The notes under the pieces were generated by a model. The model saw only the letters and a program-made list of their open reading frames with translations. It did no database searches and had not been told where the DNA came from. This document shows positions 1 to 8,863 of a stretch of DNA of 64,000 nucleotides, one piece after another. The translations under genes and the position numbers were made by a program. This stretch comes from an uncultured Lachnospiraceae bacterium. Lineage in GTDB: Bacteria; Bacillota; Clostridia; Lachnospirales; Lachnospiraceae. The stretch covers positions 1 to 64,000 of the forward strand of contig CAJTVN010000007.1 in NCBI GenBank assembly GCA_910579685.1, in the 5' to 3' direction. Each line of letters starts with the position of its first letter. Position 1 is the stretch's first letter.

Positions 1-191
1 ATTGGGTAAAGAAGATGCCTGCGGGGTCTGCCGGTGGCAGCATGAAAGTGAGAAACAAAGGACACCGGAACAATTTCATCAAGGTTGATGGTTTCATCGA
101 GTATGGAAAGAAACTCATATTTATCGTTATCAAATTTATTTTGGCAATCGGTAAAAATATCTGCCAAAGAGAGTTGTTTATGTGTTATCAT
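1..191 (-). CDS. IS1182-like transposase, N-terminal fragment cut by window edge
   Basis: On the minus strand an ATG at 191-189 opens a frame that runs without a stop to position 1 (63 complete codons). A GGAG ribosome site lies about 10 bases upstream of the ATG. The peptide starts MITHKQLSLADIF and contains FHAATGRPRRHLLYP near residues 49-63. That matches the N-terminal DUF772-type region of IS1182/IS5-group transposases, which typically read 'YxxTGRxR'. The catalytic core would lie outside the window. Family assignment is from remembered motif similarity; whether the element is intact cannot be judged here. Confidence 0.7.
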   Translation of the reverse strand, partial: MITHKQLSLADIFTDCQNKFDNDKYEFLSILDETINLDEIVPVSFVSHFHAATGRPRRHLLYP

Positions 192-290
192 ATAGATACG
201 ACTCCTTTACTGGTGGATATGGATAATTGTTACTGGACATTTCAATTATACCACAGACCAGTGAGGAGTTGTTTTATTTTGTAACAAAGA

Positions 291-331
291 GAATCCCGTA
301 TTTATGCGGGTTCTGGCGTTTCGCAAACGCC
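291..331 (+). promoter_or_regulatory. Two tandem hairpins in the metG leader
   Basis: A hairpin at 291-313 (CCCGTA paired with TGCGGG, extended by GAA/TTC) is followed at once by a perfect 7-bp stem with a 3-base loop at 315-331 (GGCGTTT/AAACGCC). They sit 20-70 bases before the metG start. No T-box or SAM riboswitch features are visible. They could be a small leader structure or the remains of a terminator for the neighbouring insertion element. Confidence 0.4.
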
Positions 332-367
332 TAATTCAACACAGTAAAAAGAAAGGAGCTTATGATA

Positions 368-2374
368 ATGAGCAAGGGAAAGTATTATATTACCACGGCG
401 ATTGCCTATACTTCCGGGAAACCGCATATCGGAAACAGCTATGAGATCGTGCTTGCCGACAGTATTGCCCGGTTTAAGAGAAAGGACGGTTATGACGTAT
501 ATTTCCAGACGGGAACCGATGAGCACGGACAGAAAATCGAGCTAAAGGCCCAGGAGCAGGGGATCACGCCCAAGGAATTTGTGGACAATGTGGCGGGAAC
601 CATCCGCGGGCTCTGGGATCTCATGGATACCTCCTATGACCATTTTATCCGGACGACGGATGAATACCATGAGAAGCAGGTTCAGAAAATATTTAAAAAG
701 CTTTACGACCAGGGAGATATTTACAAGGGGGCTTACGAAGGGCTCTACTGTACGCCCTGCGAATCCTTCTGGACGGAGTCCCAGCTTGTGGACGGAAAAT
801 GCCCGGACTGCGGAAGGGAAGTGAAGCCGGCAAAGGAGGAAGCGTACTTCTTTAAGATGAGCAAATATGCCGACCGGCTGATCAGACACATCAACGAGCA
901 TCCCGGATTCATCCAGCCCGTGTCCCGAAAAAATGAGATGATGAATAATTTCCTGCTTCCGGGACTGCAGGATCTGTGCGTTTCCAGAAGCTCCTTCAAA
1001 TGGGGAATTCCGGTGGACTTTGACGAGCGTCATGTGGTCTATGTGTGGCTGGACGCCCTGAGCAACTATATCACGGGAATCGGCTATAACTGCGGAGGAG
1101 AGAGTGCGCAGCAGTACCATAAGCTGTGGCCTGCAGATCTCCATCTAATAGGAAAAGATATTATCCGGTTCCACACGATCTACTGGCCCATCTTCTTGAT
1201 GGCGCTGGGAGAGCCTCTGCCGAAACAGATCTTTGGCCATCCCTGGCTGCTGCAGGGGGACGGGAAGATGAGCAAATCCAGGGGAAACGTGATCTATGCG
1301 GACGATCTGGTGGATTTCTTTGGAGTGGATGCGGTGCGCTATTTTGTGCTGCATGAGATGCCTTTTGAAAATGACGGAACCATCTCCTTTGAGCTTTTGG
1401 TGGAGAGGATCAATTCCGACCTTGCCAATACTCTGGGAAATCTGGTCAACCGGACCATTTCCATGAGCAACAAGTATTTTGGGGGAGTGGTTTCTGACAA
1501 GGGCGCCTGCGAGGCGGTGGATGAGGATCTCAAAAAGGTGGTGACTGAAACCTTTGGAAAAGTAAGAAATAAAATGGATGAGCTGCGGGTTGCGGATGCC
1601 CTGACGGAAATTTTTGTTCTGTTTAAGCGCTGCAACAAATATATTGATGAGACGGAGCCCTGGGTGCTTGCAAAGGATGAGGCAAAGAAAGACCGGCTCT
1701 CCACGGTTCTCTACAACCTGGTGGAGGGCATTTCCATAGGGGCGTCCCTCCTTGAGCCTTTTATGCCAAGTACGGCAAAGAAGATCGCAGAGCAGCTCAA
1801 TACCTCCCTTTACGGATTTGAGCGGCTTGCAGGGGAGGAAGGAGACGATCTTTTCGGAGGCTATCCTTCCGGAAGGCGGGTGAGCGAAAAACCGGAGATC
1901 CTCTTTGCAAGACTTGATGCGAAGGAGGTGCTGGAAAGGGCCCAGGCCATGTTTGAGGAAAGAAAAGCGGCGGCGGAGAAATCAGGGTCAAACGTAAAAG
2001 AAGAGAGTGCCAGGGAGCCGGAGAATCTGATCGATATCGAGGCGAAGGAGGAAATCTCCTTTGAGGATTTCTCCAGGATGCAGTTTCAGGTGGGGGAGAT
2101 TATCGCCTGCGAGGAGGTACCCAAATCTAAAAAGCTCCTCTGCTCCAAGGTAAAGATCGGAAGCCAGGTAAAGCAGATTGTCTCCGGCATCAAACAGCAT
2201 TATTCGGCAGATGAGATGGTCGGGAAAAAGGTTATGGTGCTTGTCAACCTAAAGCCTGCAAAGCTGGCCGGAGTCCTCTCGGAGGGAATGCTTCTGTGCG
2301 CTGAGGATGAGAAGGGGAATCTTGCCCTTATGACGCCGGAGAAGGAGATGCCTGCGGGAGCGCAGATTTGTTAG
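368..2374 (+). CDS. metG: Methionyl-tRNA synthetase
   Basis: Charges tRNA-Met with methionine in the cytoplasm, using ATP. Class I synthetase signatures are visible: HIGN at residues 20-23 and KMSKS at about 300-304. A zinc knuckle has Cys at about 128, 131, 145 and 148. The C-terminal ~100 residues (from about 565, including 'QFQVGEIIACEEVPKSKKLL') form a Trbp111-like tRNA-binding OB fold, so this is the long, dimerising form of about 668 residues. Two ATGs lie six bases apart (362 and 368). The AAAGGAG site ends at 358, which favours 368 (9-base spacing) over 362 (3-base spacing). A hydrolase gene follows after 25 bases. Confidence 0.96.
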   Translation: MSKGKYYITTAIAYTSGKPHIGNSYEIVLADSIARFKRKDGYDVYFQTGTDEHGQKIELKAQEQGITPKEFVDNVAGTIRGLWDLMDTSYDHFIRTTDEYHEKQVQKIFKKLYDQGDIYKGAYEGLYCTPCESFWTESQLVDGKCPDCGREVKPAKEEAYFFKMSKYADRLIRHINEHPGFIQPVSRKNEMMNNFLLPGLQDLCVSRSSFKWGIPVDFDERHVVYVWLDALSNYITGIGYNCGGESAQQYHKLWPADLHLIGKDIIRFHTIYWPIFLMALGEPLPKQIFGHPWLLQGDGKMSKSRGNVIYADDLVDFFGVDAVRYFVLHEMPFENDGTISFELLVERINSDLANTLGNLVNRTISMSNKYFGGVVSDKGACEAVDEDLKKVVTETFGKVRNKMDELRVADALTEIFVLFKRCNKYIDETEPWVLAKDEAKKDRLSTVLYNLVEGISIGASLLEPFMPSTAKKIAEQLNTSLYGFERLAGEEGDDLFGGYPSGRRVSEKPEILFARLDAKEVLERAQAMFEERKAAAEKSGSNVKEESAREPENLIDIEAKEEISFEDFSRMQFQVGEIIACEEVPKSKKLLCSKVKIGSQVKQIVSGIKQHYSADEMVGKKVMVLVNLKPAKLAGVLSEGMLLCAEDEKGNLALMTPEKEMPAGAQIC

Positions 2375-2399
2375 GAAACGGCACTTGGAGGGGCTTTTT

Positions 2400-3347
2400 A
2401 TGGCAAAAAGAGAAGAGTTTACCTTTGATTCCAGAGATGGAAAGAGCAAAATTCATGCGCTGCGCTGGATCCCGGAGGGGAAAGCGCAGTGTGTATTGCA
2501 GATTGTCCACGGAATGGCGGAGTATATCGGGCGTTACGAGGAACTGGCCCTGTTTTTGACGGAAAGGGGAATCCTTGTGACGGGAGACGACCATCTGGGA
2601 CACGGAGAGAGTGTGGAGGAGGGCGGCGCATATGGATATTTCTGCGACCAGGATCCGGCCACGGTCGTGGTCAGGGATGTGCACCGCCTGAAAAAGCTGA
2701 CACAGGAGAAGTATCCGGGAATTCCCTATCTGATTCTGGGACACAGCATGGGCTCCTTTATCACCCGCAATTACCTGTTCCGCTATGGAACGGGAATCCA
2801 GGGTGCCGTGATCTGCGGCACCGGATCCCAGCCGGAGGCGCTTGTGAGTGTATGCAGGGCCATGGCGGCGGTTCAGGGCTTCCTTTTTGGACAAAAACAC
2901 ACGGCGAAGCTTATAGACAGACTTGCATTTGGGAATTATAATAAAAAGATCACAAATCCGGCGACCTCTTTTGACTGGCTGTGCCGTGATGATAAGGTGG
3001 TAAAGGCTTATGTGAAGGATCCGCTGTGCGGCTTTACGTTTACCGTGAACGGTTTTCGGACACTGTTTGAGCTGCTGCACCGGATGAACCAGCCGTCCAA
3101 TCTGGCGGATATGCCAAAGAGACTGCCCGTGTTTTTCATTGCCGGGGATGCGGATCCCGTGGGTAATTACGGGGAAGGTGTGAAAATGGCGTATGAAAGC
3201 TTTCGGAAAGCCGGAATGGAAAAGCTTTCCCTTAAGCTGTATCCCGCAGACAGGCATGAGCTTTTAAACGAACTGGATAAGCGGCAGGTATATGAGGACG
3301 TGTATTCCTGGATTGTGGAACGAGTGAAGGAGTATCAGATTTTATGA
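2400..3347 (+). CDS. Alpha/beta hydrolase (S33, lysophospholipase/monoacylglycerol-lipase-like)
   Basis: A 315-residue cytoplasmic serine hydrolase of the 'serine aminopeptidase S33' group, whose members often cleave lysophospholipids or monoacylglycerols. The nucleophile elbow reads LGHSMGSF (near residue 117), the acid is probably in AGDADPVG, and the catalytic His is in ADRHELLNE near the C-terminus. HGMAEYIGRY near residue 40 is the usual oxyanion region. The ATG at 2400 follows GGAGGG by 7 bases; a TTG at 2385 in the same frame has no good ribosome site. The gene probably shares a transcript with metG and overlaps the next gene by four bases. The substrate is unknown. Confidence 0.85.
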   Translation: MAKREEFTFDSRDGKSKIHALRWIPEGKAQCVLQIVHGMAEYIGRYEELALFLTERGILVTGDDHLGHGESVEEGGAYGYFCDQDPATVVVRDVHRLKKLTQEKYPGIPYLILGHSMGSFITRNYLFRYGTGIQGAVICGTGSQPEALVSVCRAMAAVQGFLFGQKHTAKLIDRLAFGNYNKKITNPATSFDWLCRDDKVVKAYVKDPLCGFTFTVNGFRTLFELLHRMNQPSNLADMPKRLPVFFIAGDADPVGNYGEGVKMAYESFRKAGMEKLSLKLYPADRHELLNELDKRQVYEDVYSWIVERVKEYQIL

Positions 3348-3874
3348 AAAGAATTTTGACAGTTATGATGACGGTTATGATGTGCGCCGGCCTTTTGGCA
3401 GGGGCTTTTGGCATGACGGCAAAGGCGCAGGAGACCACGGGGACGGATATCGGGGGAATGCTTGGCGGTGTCAAGGATAAGCTCTCGGAGGCAATCGCCG
3501 GTATGGACGAGGGAACCGTGGGAGAAGTACTGAATTTTGTGAAGGAAAAGGTTTCAGACGGAAGCTTAAAGACCGAGGACGGCCTTACGCAGGCCATCAG
3601 GGAGGGCGAAGAAAAATTCGGCGTTACGGTTGACAGGGCGGATGCGCAGAAGGTGGTGGACACCATGGAAAAGCTGGAGGATATGGGATTTTCCGGCGAG
3701 TATGTGATGGAAAAGGCAAAGGAGCTTTATGATGAGCACGGCACAGGGTTCGTGGATCACATTGACGAGGTGGTTGCGGGAGCCGTCAAGGATGCCGTTG
3801 CGGGAGCGGCAAGCGGCTTTTTTTCCAATCTCTGGGAGTCCACGAAGTCTTTCCTCAAAAATCTTGTGGCATAG
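3344..3874 (+). CDS. Small secreted protein of unknown function
   Basis: A 176-residue protein beginning with a classic signal peptide: MKR, then a Met/Leu/Ala-rich core, then a likely cleavage after TAKAQ near residue 28. The mature part is acidic and predicted helical, with no cysteines and no domain I recognise. Its C-terminus has an Ala/Gly-rich stretch (VVAGAVKDAVAGAAS) followed by an aromatic segment, which could be amphipathic. The start overlaps the stop of the hydrolase gene (ATGA), so the two are translationally coupled. The hydrolase itself has no signal peptide, so a direct partnership is uncertain. Confidence 0.7.
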   Translation: MKRILTVMMTVMMCAGLLAGAFGMTAKAQETTGTDIGGMLGGVKDKLSEAIAGMDEGTVGEVLNFVKEKVSDGSLKTEDGLTQAIREGEEKFGVTVDRADAQKVVDTMEKLEDMGFSGEYVMEKAKELYDEHGTGFVDHIDEVVAGAVKDAVAGAASGFFSNLWESTKSFLKNLVA

Positions 3875-3939
3875 GATGAAATACGGAATTCTGGCAGATA
3901 ATAGAGAAAAAGCTGTTTGCAGAAACGAGGTAAAAAGAA

Positions 3940-4932
3940 GTGAGAATTGCATTTTACAGTACGAAACCTTATGACAAGGTTTGGTTTGAGCCTTTGGGAA
4001 AAGAGTATGGGTTTGACATTCATTTTATTGAGGCGGCATGCAACCGTGAGACGATCTTTATGGCAAAAGGCTATGACGCAATCTGTATTTTTGTCAATGA
4101 TTATGTAAATGCCGAGATGATTGACGCACTCTATGATATGAAGGTGAAGGCCGTTTTGCTTCGAAGTGCGGGATACAATCATGTGGATGTGAAGGCGGCG
4201 GAGGATAAGATCGTGGTGCTGCGCGTGCCGGGCTATTCCCCGGAGGCGGTGGCTGAGTTCGCCATGGCCCTTCTGCTCACCGTAAACCGGCTGACCCACA
4301 AGGCCTATAACAGGACAAGGGAATTTAACATGAGCCTGAACGGGCTGATGGGAATGGATCTTTTTGAGAAGACGGCCGGCGTGATCGGAACCGGAAAGAT
4401 CGGCCAGGCGATGATTCGGATTCTGAACGGTTTTCAGATGCGGGTGCTGTGCTATGATCCTTATCCGGTAAAGGGACTGGAGGCGGAGTATGTTTCCCTG
4501 GAGGAAATCTTTCAGTATTCGGATGTGATTTCCCTGCACTGCCCGCTCACGTCGGAGACAAAGCACCTGATAAACAAAAATACGATTGCCGCAATGAAAA
4601 AGGGAGTCTATCTGGTGAATACTTCCCGGGGCAGCCTGATCGATACGGATGCGCTGATCGACGGCGTTCTGGAGGGAAGGTTTGGCGGTGTCGGTCTGGA
4701 TGTGTACGAGGAGGAGGAAGGCGTCTTCTACGAGGACCGTTCCGGGGATATCATTGCGGACGATAATCTGGCGAGGCTGATGACCCTTCCCAACGTGCTT
4801 GTGACCTCCCATATGGGATTTTTTACCAGAGAGGCCATGCAGGCCATTGCGCGCACGACCCTGGAAAATGCCTATGCCCTGGAGAACGGCCTCCCGCTGG
4901 TAAATCAGGTTGGCAAAGAGATGGCATTGTAA
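3940..4932 (+). CDS. ldhA: D-lactate dehydrogenase (D-isomer-specific 2-hydroxyacid dehydrogenase)
   Basis: Reduces pyruvate to D-lactate with NADH, regenerating NAD+ during fermentation. The 330-residue protein has the N-terminal substrate domain, a Rossmann motif GVIGTGKIGQA near residue 147, and the catalytic Arg in NTSRGSLID, Glu in VYEEEEGVF and His in TSHMGFFTREAM. The N-terminus MRIAFYSTKPYDKVW is typical of the LdhA branch. The start is GTG at 3940, behind GAGG at about 3927-3930. The gene stands alone, 65 bases after the secreted protein and 55 before the GNAT gene. A related D-hydroxyacid dehydrogenase is not excluded. Confidence 0.88.
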   Translation: MRIAFYSTKPYDKVWFEPLGKEYGFDIHFIEAACNRETIFMAKGYDAICIFVNDYVNAEMIDALYDMKVKAVLLRSAGYNHVDVKAAEDKIVVLRVPGYSPEAVAEFAMALLLTVNRLTHKAYNRTREFNMSLNGLMGMDLFEKTAGVIGTGKIGQAMIRILNGFQMRVLCYDPYPVKGLEAEYVSLEEIFQYSDVISLHCPLTSETKHLINKNTIAAMKKGVYLVNTSRGSLIDTDALIDGVLEGRFGGVGLDVYEEEEGVFYEDRSGDIIADDNLARLMTLPNVLVTSHMGFFTREAMQAIARTTLENAYALENGLPLVNQVGKEMAL

Positions 4933-4987
4933 AATACGGAAATTTTTGATATAATAGTAAAGTTGATAATGCATAAAGGATAAAGCA

Positions 4988-5464
4988 ATGGACGAAGAAC
5001 TGCCATATGAGATACGGTTTATAAATCGTGATGAGTGGGAAGACGCTATGGGGCTTGCGTGGAAAACATTCCTGGAATACGAAGGGGATGTTTATCCGCC
5101 CGAGGGAATCAGAAGTTTTGAGGATTTTATCACGGATTCTGCCCTGAAGAGGATGTTTGTGATGGAGGCGTATCAGATCATGGCGGCTTTCCGGGAAAAG
5201 CGGATGGTGGGCATGATCAGCCTCCGGAACCAGACTCATATTTCATTGCTGTTTGTGGACGGGCGTTATCATAAAAGAGGGATCGGGAGAGCCTTGATCA
5301 TGTCGCTTGCCTCCTATGTAAAGGAACAAAACGGTCAAAAAAGGCTTACGGTGAATGCGTCTCCTTATGGAGTCGGCTTCTATCATCGTCTTGGCTTTCG
5401 GGATCTGGGATCTGAAAAACAGCAGGACGGAATCATTTTCACCCCCATGGTTCTGGAACTTTAG
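4988..5464 (+). CDS. GNAT family N-acetyltransferase
   Basis: A 158-residue single-domain acetyltransferase that would use acetyl-CoA. The acetyl-CoA-binding loop KRGIGRAL near residue 97 follows a beta strand (SLLFVDGRYH), and a C-terminal YHRLGF element matches the usual fold. The substrate cannot be inferred. An AT-rich stretch with TATAAT-like sequence lies just upstream (about 4950), suggesting its own promoter. The YesL gene follows after 33 bases. Confidence 0.85.
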   Translation: MDEELPYEIRFINRDEWEDAMGLAWKTFLEYEGDVYPPEGIRSFEDFITDSALKRMFVMEAYQIMAAFREKRMVGMISLRNQTHISLLFVDGRYHKRGIGRALIMSLASYVKEQNGQKRLTVNASPYGVGFYHRLGFRDLGSEKQQDGIIFTPMVLEL

Positions 5465-5497
5465 GGGGAACAAGAGGAAACAAAGGAGAGTACACAG

Positions 5498-6253
5498 ATG
5501 GGAAGATTTTTTGACCTCGACAGCCCGCTTATGAGCGCGCTAAACAAGTTGGCAGACCTGATCATTCTGAATATATTGGTGATCATCTGCAGCCTTCCGG
5601 TTTTTACGATCGGGGCATCCATGACGGCGCTGCACTATGTAGTGCTGAAAATGGTAAGGAACGAGGAAGGATATATTATCAAATCCTTTTTTAAATCCTT
5701 TAAGCAAAATTTCAGACAGGCCACAATCATTTGGCTGATCCTGCTGGTTTTAATCGGCGTCTTGATCGGGGATTTCCTGATCCTGCGTTTTTCCGCAGTG
5801 GCGCTTCCGCAGTGGCTTCATATTGTCATTCTGGCGATTGCGATTATACTGCTCTTTGCCACGGTGCATCTGTTTCCGGTTTTATCCCGTTTTGAAAACA
5901 CGATCCTGAATACATACAGAAATTCGTTTTTTATGGGGATTCTGGCGCTTCCCAAAACGGTTGTCATGATGGTATGCTGGATCATCCCGCTTGTTGTCAT
6001 GATTTTTGCCCCGCAGATTATGCCGGTGGTTTTCGTGCTTGGAATATCAGGCCCCGCTTTCCTCAACGCAATGCTTTACAACAAGACGTTCAAGCGCTTT
6101 GAGCCGGAAAACGAGATTGTCCCGGACGAGGAATGGTCCATGCAGCCCCTGGAAGGGCAGGAAGAAGAAGCCGCAGGGGAGGGGGGAAATTCCATCCAGG
6201 AGACGGCAGAACAGGCAAAAATGGATGAATCTGGGGTAGAAAAAGAGGAATAA
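5498..6253 (+). CDS. YesL family membrane protein (DUF624)
   Basis: A 251-residue integral membrane protein. The N-terminus 'MGRFFDLDSPLMSALNKLAD' is diagnostic of the YesL/DUF624 family in Firmicutes. At least four hydrophobic segments follow: about residues 20-45, 75-95, 105-125 and 150-190. A long acidic tail of about 45 residues (Glu/Gln-rich, soluble) ends the protein. YesL genes commonly sit beside sugar ABC transporters. Here the next gene is the MsmX-type sugar ATPase, though a ~200-base gap with its own leader separates them. The molecular function of the family is unknown to me. Confidence 0.85.
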   Translation: MGRFFDLDSPLMSALNKLADLIILNILVIICSLPVFTIGASMTALHYVVLKMVRNEEGYIIKSFFKSFKQNFRQATIIWLILLVLIGVLIGDFLILRFSAVALPQWLHIVILAIAIILLFATVHLFPVLSRFENTILNTYRNSFFMGILALPKTVVMMVCWIIPLVVMIFAPQIMPVVFVLGISGPAFLNAMLYNKTFKRFEPENEIVPDEEWSMQPLEGQEEEAAGEGGNSIQETAEQAKMDESGVEKEE

Positions 6254-6460
6254 GGGTACTTTTTTGTATAATATGTACACAAAACAAACCGGATCATGGA
6301 CAAATTGCCATGCGTTAAAAAAATGCAAAAACTTTGTAAGCATTTTTAACAATGTTGCGTCAAAAGTTTGTGAAATAGTGGTATAGCTAAATCAGGCAAA
6401 GTCCGGTATACTGAATTCATACTTGATCGTGAATCAAAAATTTAAGGAGGCAAATTCAAA

Positions 6461-7570
6461 ATGGCAAGTTTATCATTAAAGAACGTTTGCAAAGTGTATC
6501 CCAACGGATTCGAGGCAGTAAAAGATTTCAATCTTGAAATCGCTGATCAGGAGTTTATCATTTTCGTAGGTCCTTCAGGTTGTGGTAAATCCACTACTCT
6601 TCGTATGATTGCTGGTCTGGAAGATATTTCATCCGGTGAGTTAAAGATTGGCGACAGAGTTGTAAATGATGTGGAGCCTAAGGACAGGGATATTGCAATG
6701 GTATTCCAGAACTATGCTTTGTATCCTCATATGTCGGTTTATGATAACATGGCTTTCGGACTTAAACTGAGAAAGGTTCCGAAGGATGAAATCGACAAGA
6801 TGGTTAAGGAAGCTGCCAAGATTCTTGACCTGACACCTCTTCTTGACCGTAAGCCGAAGGCTCTTTCCGGTGGTCAGAGACAGCGTGTTGCCATGGGTCG
6901 TGCAATTGTCCGCAGCCCTAAGGTATTCCTTATGGACGAGCCTCTTTCCAACCTGGATGCCAAGCTTCGTGTGCAGATGCGTGTTGAGATTTCCAAGCTC
7001 CATCAGAGACTGGGCACAACCATTATCTATGTAACGCATGACCAGACCGAGGCTATGACACTTGGCGATAGAATCGTAGTTATGAAGGACGGTGTTGTTC
7101 AGCAGGTAGATACACCTCAGAACCTGTATGAAAAGCCCAGAAATCTGTTCGTAGCAGGATTCATGGGATCACCTCAGATGAACTTCCTTGATGCGGTTGT
7201 GGAAGTAAAGGGTGATGTTGCATCCCTTAAGATCGCAGGAAACAGCATTCCTCTTCCGGCTGACAAGTCCAAAAAACTGATCAGCGGCGGTTATGCAGGA
7301 AAGACCGTTACCTTCGGTATCCGTCCTGAAGATATTTATGATTCAGAGGCACATATCCAGGCTGCTAAGTGTGTATTCGAATCCAACGTTAAGGTATACG
7401 AGCTTCTCGGTGCAGAAGTTTACTTATACTTTGATCTGGCTGAGTTCCCGATCACGGCAAGAGTTGATCCCAGAACTACGGCTAGACCGGGCGATAACAT
7501 CAAGTTCACATTCGATGTTGAAAAGATCCACGTATTCGACAAAGAAACAGAGCAGGTTATTACAAACTAG
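6461..7570 (+). CDS. msmX: Sugar ABC transporter ATP-binding protein (MsmX/UgpC type)
   Basis: The nucleotide-binding subunit that energises CUT1 sugar importers at the membrane. The 369 residues include Walker A GPSGCGKST, Q-loop QNYALYPHM, signature LSGGQRQRV, Walker B VFLMDEP, the H-loop THDQTEAM, and a C-terminal OB-type regulatory domain typical of MalK/UgpC/MsmX. There is no permease nearby, so it fits the shared, multipurpose MsmX class. A transporter at 22.6-25.8 kb lacks an ATPase. Codon use differs from the neighbours: many GGT, CGT and GTA codons, as expected of a highly expressed gene. A strong AAGGAGG site and a dedicated terminator mark a single-gene unit. Confidence 0.92.
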   Translation: MASLSLKNVCKVYPNGFEAVKDFNLEIADQEFIIFVGPSGCGKSTTLRMIAGLEDISSGELKIGDRVVNDVEPKDRDIAMVFQNYALYPHMSVYDNMAFGLKLRKVPKDEIDKMVKEAAKILDLTPLLDRKPKALSGGQRQRVAMGRAIVRSPKVFLMDEPLSNLDAKLRVQMRVEISKLHQRLGTTIIYVTHDQTEAMTLGDRIVVMKDGVVQQVDTPQNLYEKPRNLFVAGFMGSPQMNFLDAVVEVKGDVASLKIAGNSIPLPADKSKKLISGGYAGKTVTFGIRPEDIYDSEAHIQAAKCVFESNVKVYELLGAEVYLYFDLAEFPITARVDPRTTARPGDNIKFTFDVEKIHVFDKETEQVITN

Positions 7571-7583
7571 GGGTAATCAATAT

Positions 7584-7611
7584 GAGGGATGCAAGTTGCA
7601 TCCCTCTTTTT
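7584..7611 (+). terminator. Rho-independent terminator after the MsmX-type ATPase
   Basis: A perfect 10-bp stem GAGGGATGCA/TGCATCCCTC with a 3-base loop at 7584-7606 is followed by five Ts. It lies 13 bases after the stop of the ATPase gene and isolates it from the next regulator. Confidence 0.92.
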
Positions 7612-7680
7612 AGTAACAGAGAAATTAACTAAATTATAAATATATTTATTAGCATAAAAAATTTGGAAGGATGTGAAAAG

Positions 7681-8769
7681 ATGATATCAACACAGGTGAT
7701 AGCGACAAGCATTGAAGAGCTCCGTGCCATAACAAGGGTTGATCTGTGCGTATATGACCCGGACGGTACGGTGGTGGCTTCTACCTTTGACAGTAATGAT
7801 ATTCAGACAACATTGATTAGAAATTTTGTGGATTCTCCTGCGGACAGCCAGGTCATCGGGATTGATCACCTTCTCAAAATTTTGGATGAGGGCGATCTGG
7901 TGTATGTTCTGGTAGCCAGAGGAAGCAGCGATGATACGTATCTGATCGGGAAAATAGCGGTCAGCCAGATTCAGCAGCTGATGGTAGCCTACAAGGAACG
8001 TTTTGACAGAAATAATTTTTTCCAGAACTTAATTTTGGACAATCTGCTCTTGATCGATATCTACAATCGGGCCAAAAAGCTTCATATCGAGGTCATGGTG
8101 CCGAGAGTTGTGCTGATTATTGAGACGGACCCGGACAGGGACAATGCGGCGGCGGAGTACCTGGGCGGACTGTTTTCACCTCAGTCAGGCGATTTTATCA
8201 CTGCGGTGGATGAGTGCAATGTAATCCTGATCAAGTCTCTCGCTCCCGGGGACGGTTATGAGGAGGTTGAGAGGACAGCCGAGACCATTGTAGATATGAT
8301 GAACACGGAGGCGATGATGAATGTCAGGGTCGCCTACGGAACCATTGTCCAGGAGCTGAAAGACGTTTCCAAGTCCTATAAGGAAGCGAATATGGCTCTT
8401 GATGTGGGAAAGATCTTTTATGTGGAAAAGAAGGTTAATGCGTACGGAAGGCTTGGTATCGGCCGTTTGATCTATCAGCTTCCGGTTAATCTGTGCAGAA
8501 TTTTTATAGAAGAAATTTTTGGAGTGGACGGGATTGTTGATTTCGAGGAGGAAACGCTGACCACGGTGAATAAGTTCTTTGAGAATAATCTGAACGTATC
8601 CGAAACCTCCAGGCAGCTTTTTGTCCACAGGAACACTCTTGTATACCGGATCGAGAAGCTGGAGAAGAGCACGGGGCTTGACGTCAGAACTTTTGATGAT
8701 GCGCTCACCTTTAAAATAGCCATGATGGTAGTTAATTATATGAAATATCTTGATTCGCTGAACTATTAG
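7681..8769 (+). CDS. CdaR/PucR-type transcriptional regulator
   Basis: A 362-residue DNA-binding regulator. The C-terminal PucR-type helix-turn-helix is clear: ETSRQLFVHRNTLVYRIEKL near residues 305-324, then LDVRTFDDALTFKIA. The central region (about 130-260) resembles the GGDEF-like fold of CdaR sugar-diacid regulators, and the N-terminal ~125 residues would be the ligand sensor. In E. coli, CdaR controls glucarate/galactarate use. Here the ligand and targets are unknown, and the adjacency to the sugar ATPase suggests carbohydrate control. The ATG at 7681 follows GGAAGG by 10 bases; an upstream in-frame TTG at 7663 lacks a site. Confidence 0.83.
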   Translation: MISTQVIATSIEELRAITRVDLCVYDPDGTVVASTFDSNDIQTTLIRNFVDSPADSQVIGIDHLLKILDEGDLVYVLVARGSSDDTYLIGKIAVSQIQQLMVAYKERFDRNNFFQNLILDNLLLIDIYNRAKKLHIEVMVPRVVLIIETDPDRDNAAAEYLGGLFSPQSGDFITAVDECNVILIKSLAPGDGYEEVERTAETIVDMMNTEAMMNVRVAYGTIVQELKDVSKSYKEANMALDVGKIFYVEKKVNAYGRLGIGRLIYQLPVNLCRIFIEEIFGVDGIVDFEEETLTTVNKFFENNLNVSETSRQLFVHRNTLVYRIEKLEKSTGLDVRTFDDALTFKIAMMVVNYMKYLDSLNY

Positions 8770-8863
8770 AAGCGGATCATAGAGTACTTAACAGCCTTGC
8801 TCCCGAATATGATTATTTAACAAATAGGATTATTTGAAAAATATGAGTAGGAGGGCGGTAAGG

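Noticed and set aside
192..361. T-box or other known riboswitch before metG
   Set aside because: The space is too short and lacks the T-box sequence or S-box motifs; only two simple hairpins are visible.
3757..4974. 405-codon open frame opposite ldhA
   Set aside because: The complementary strand encodes a clear dehydrogenase; the composition is His/Ile-rich as expected for a shadow.
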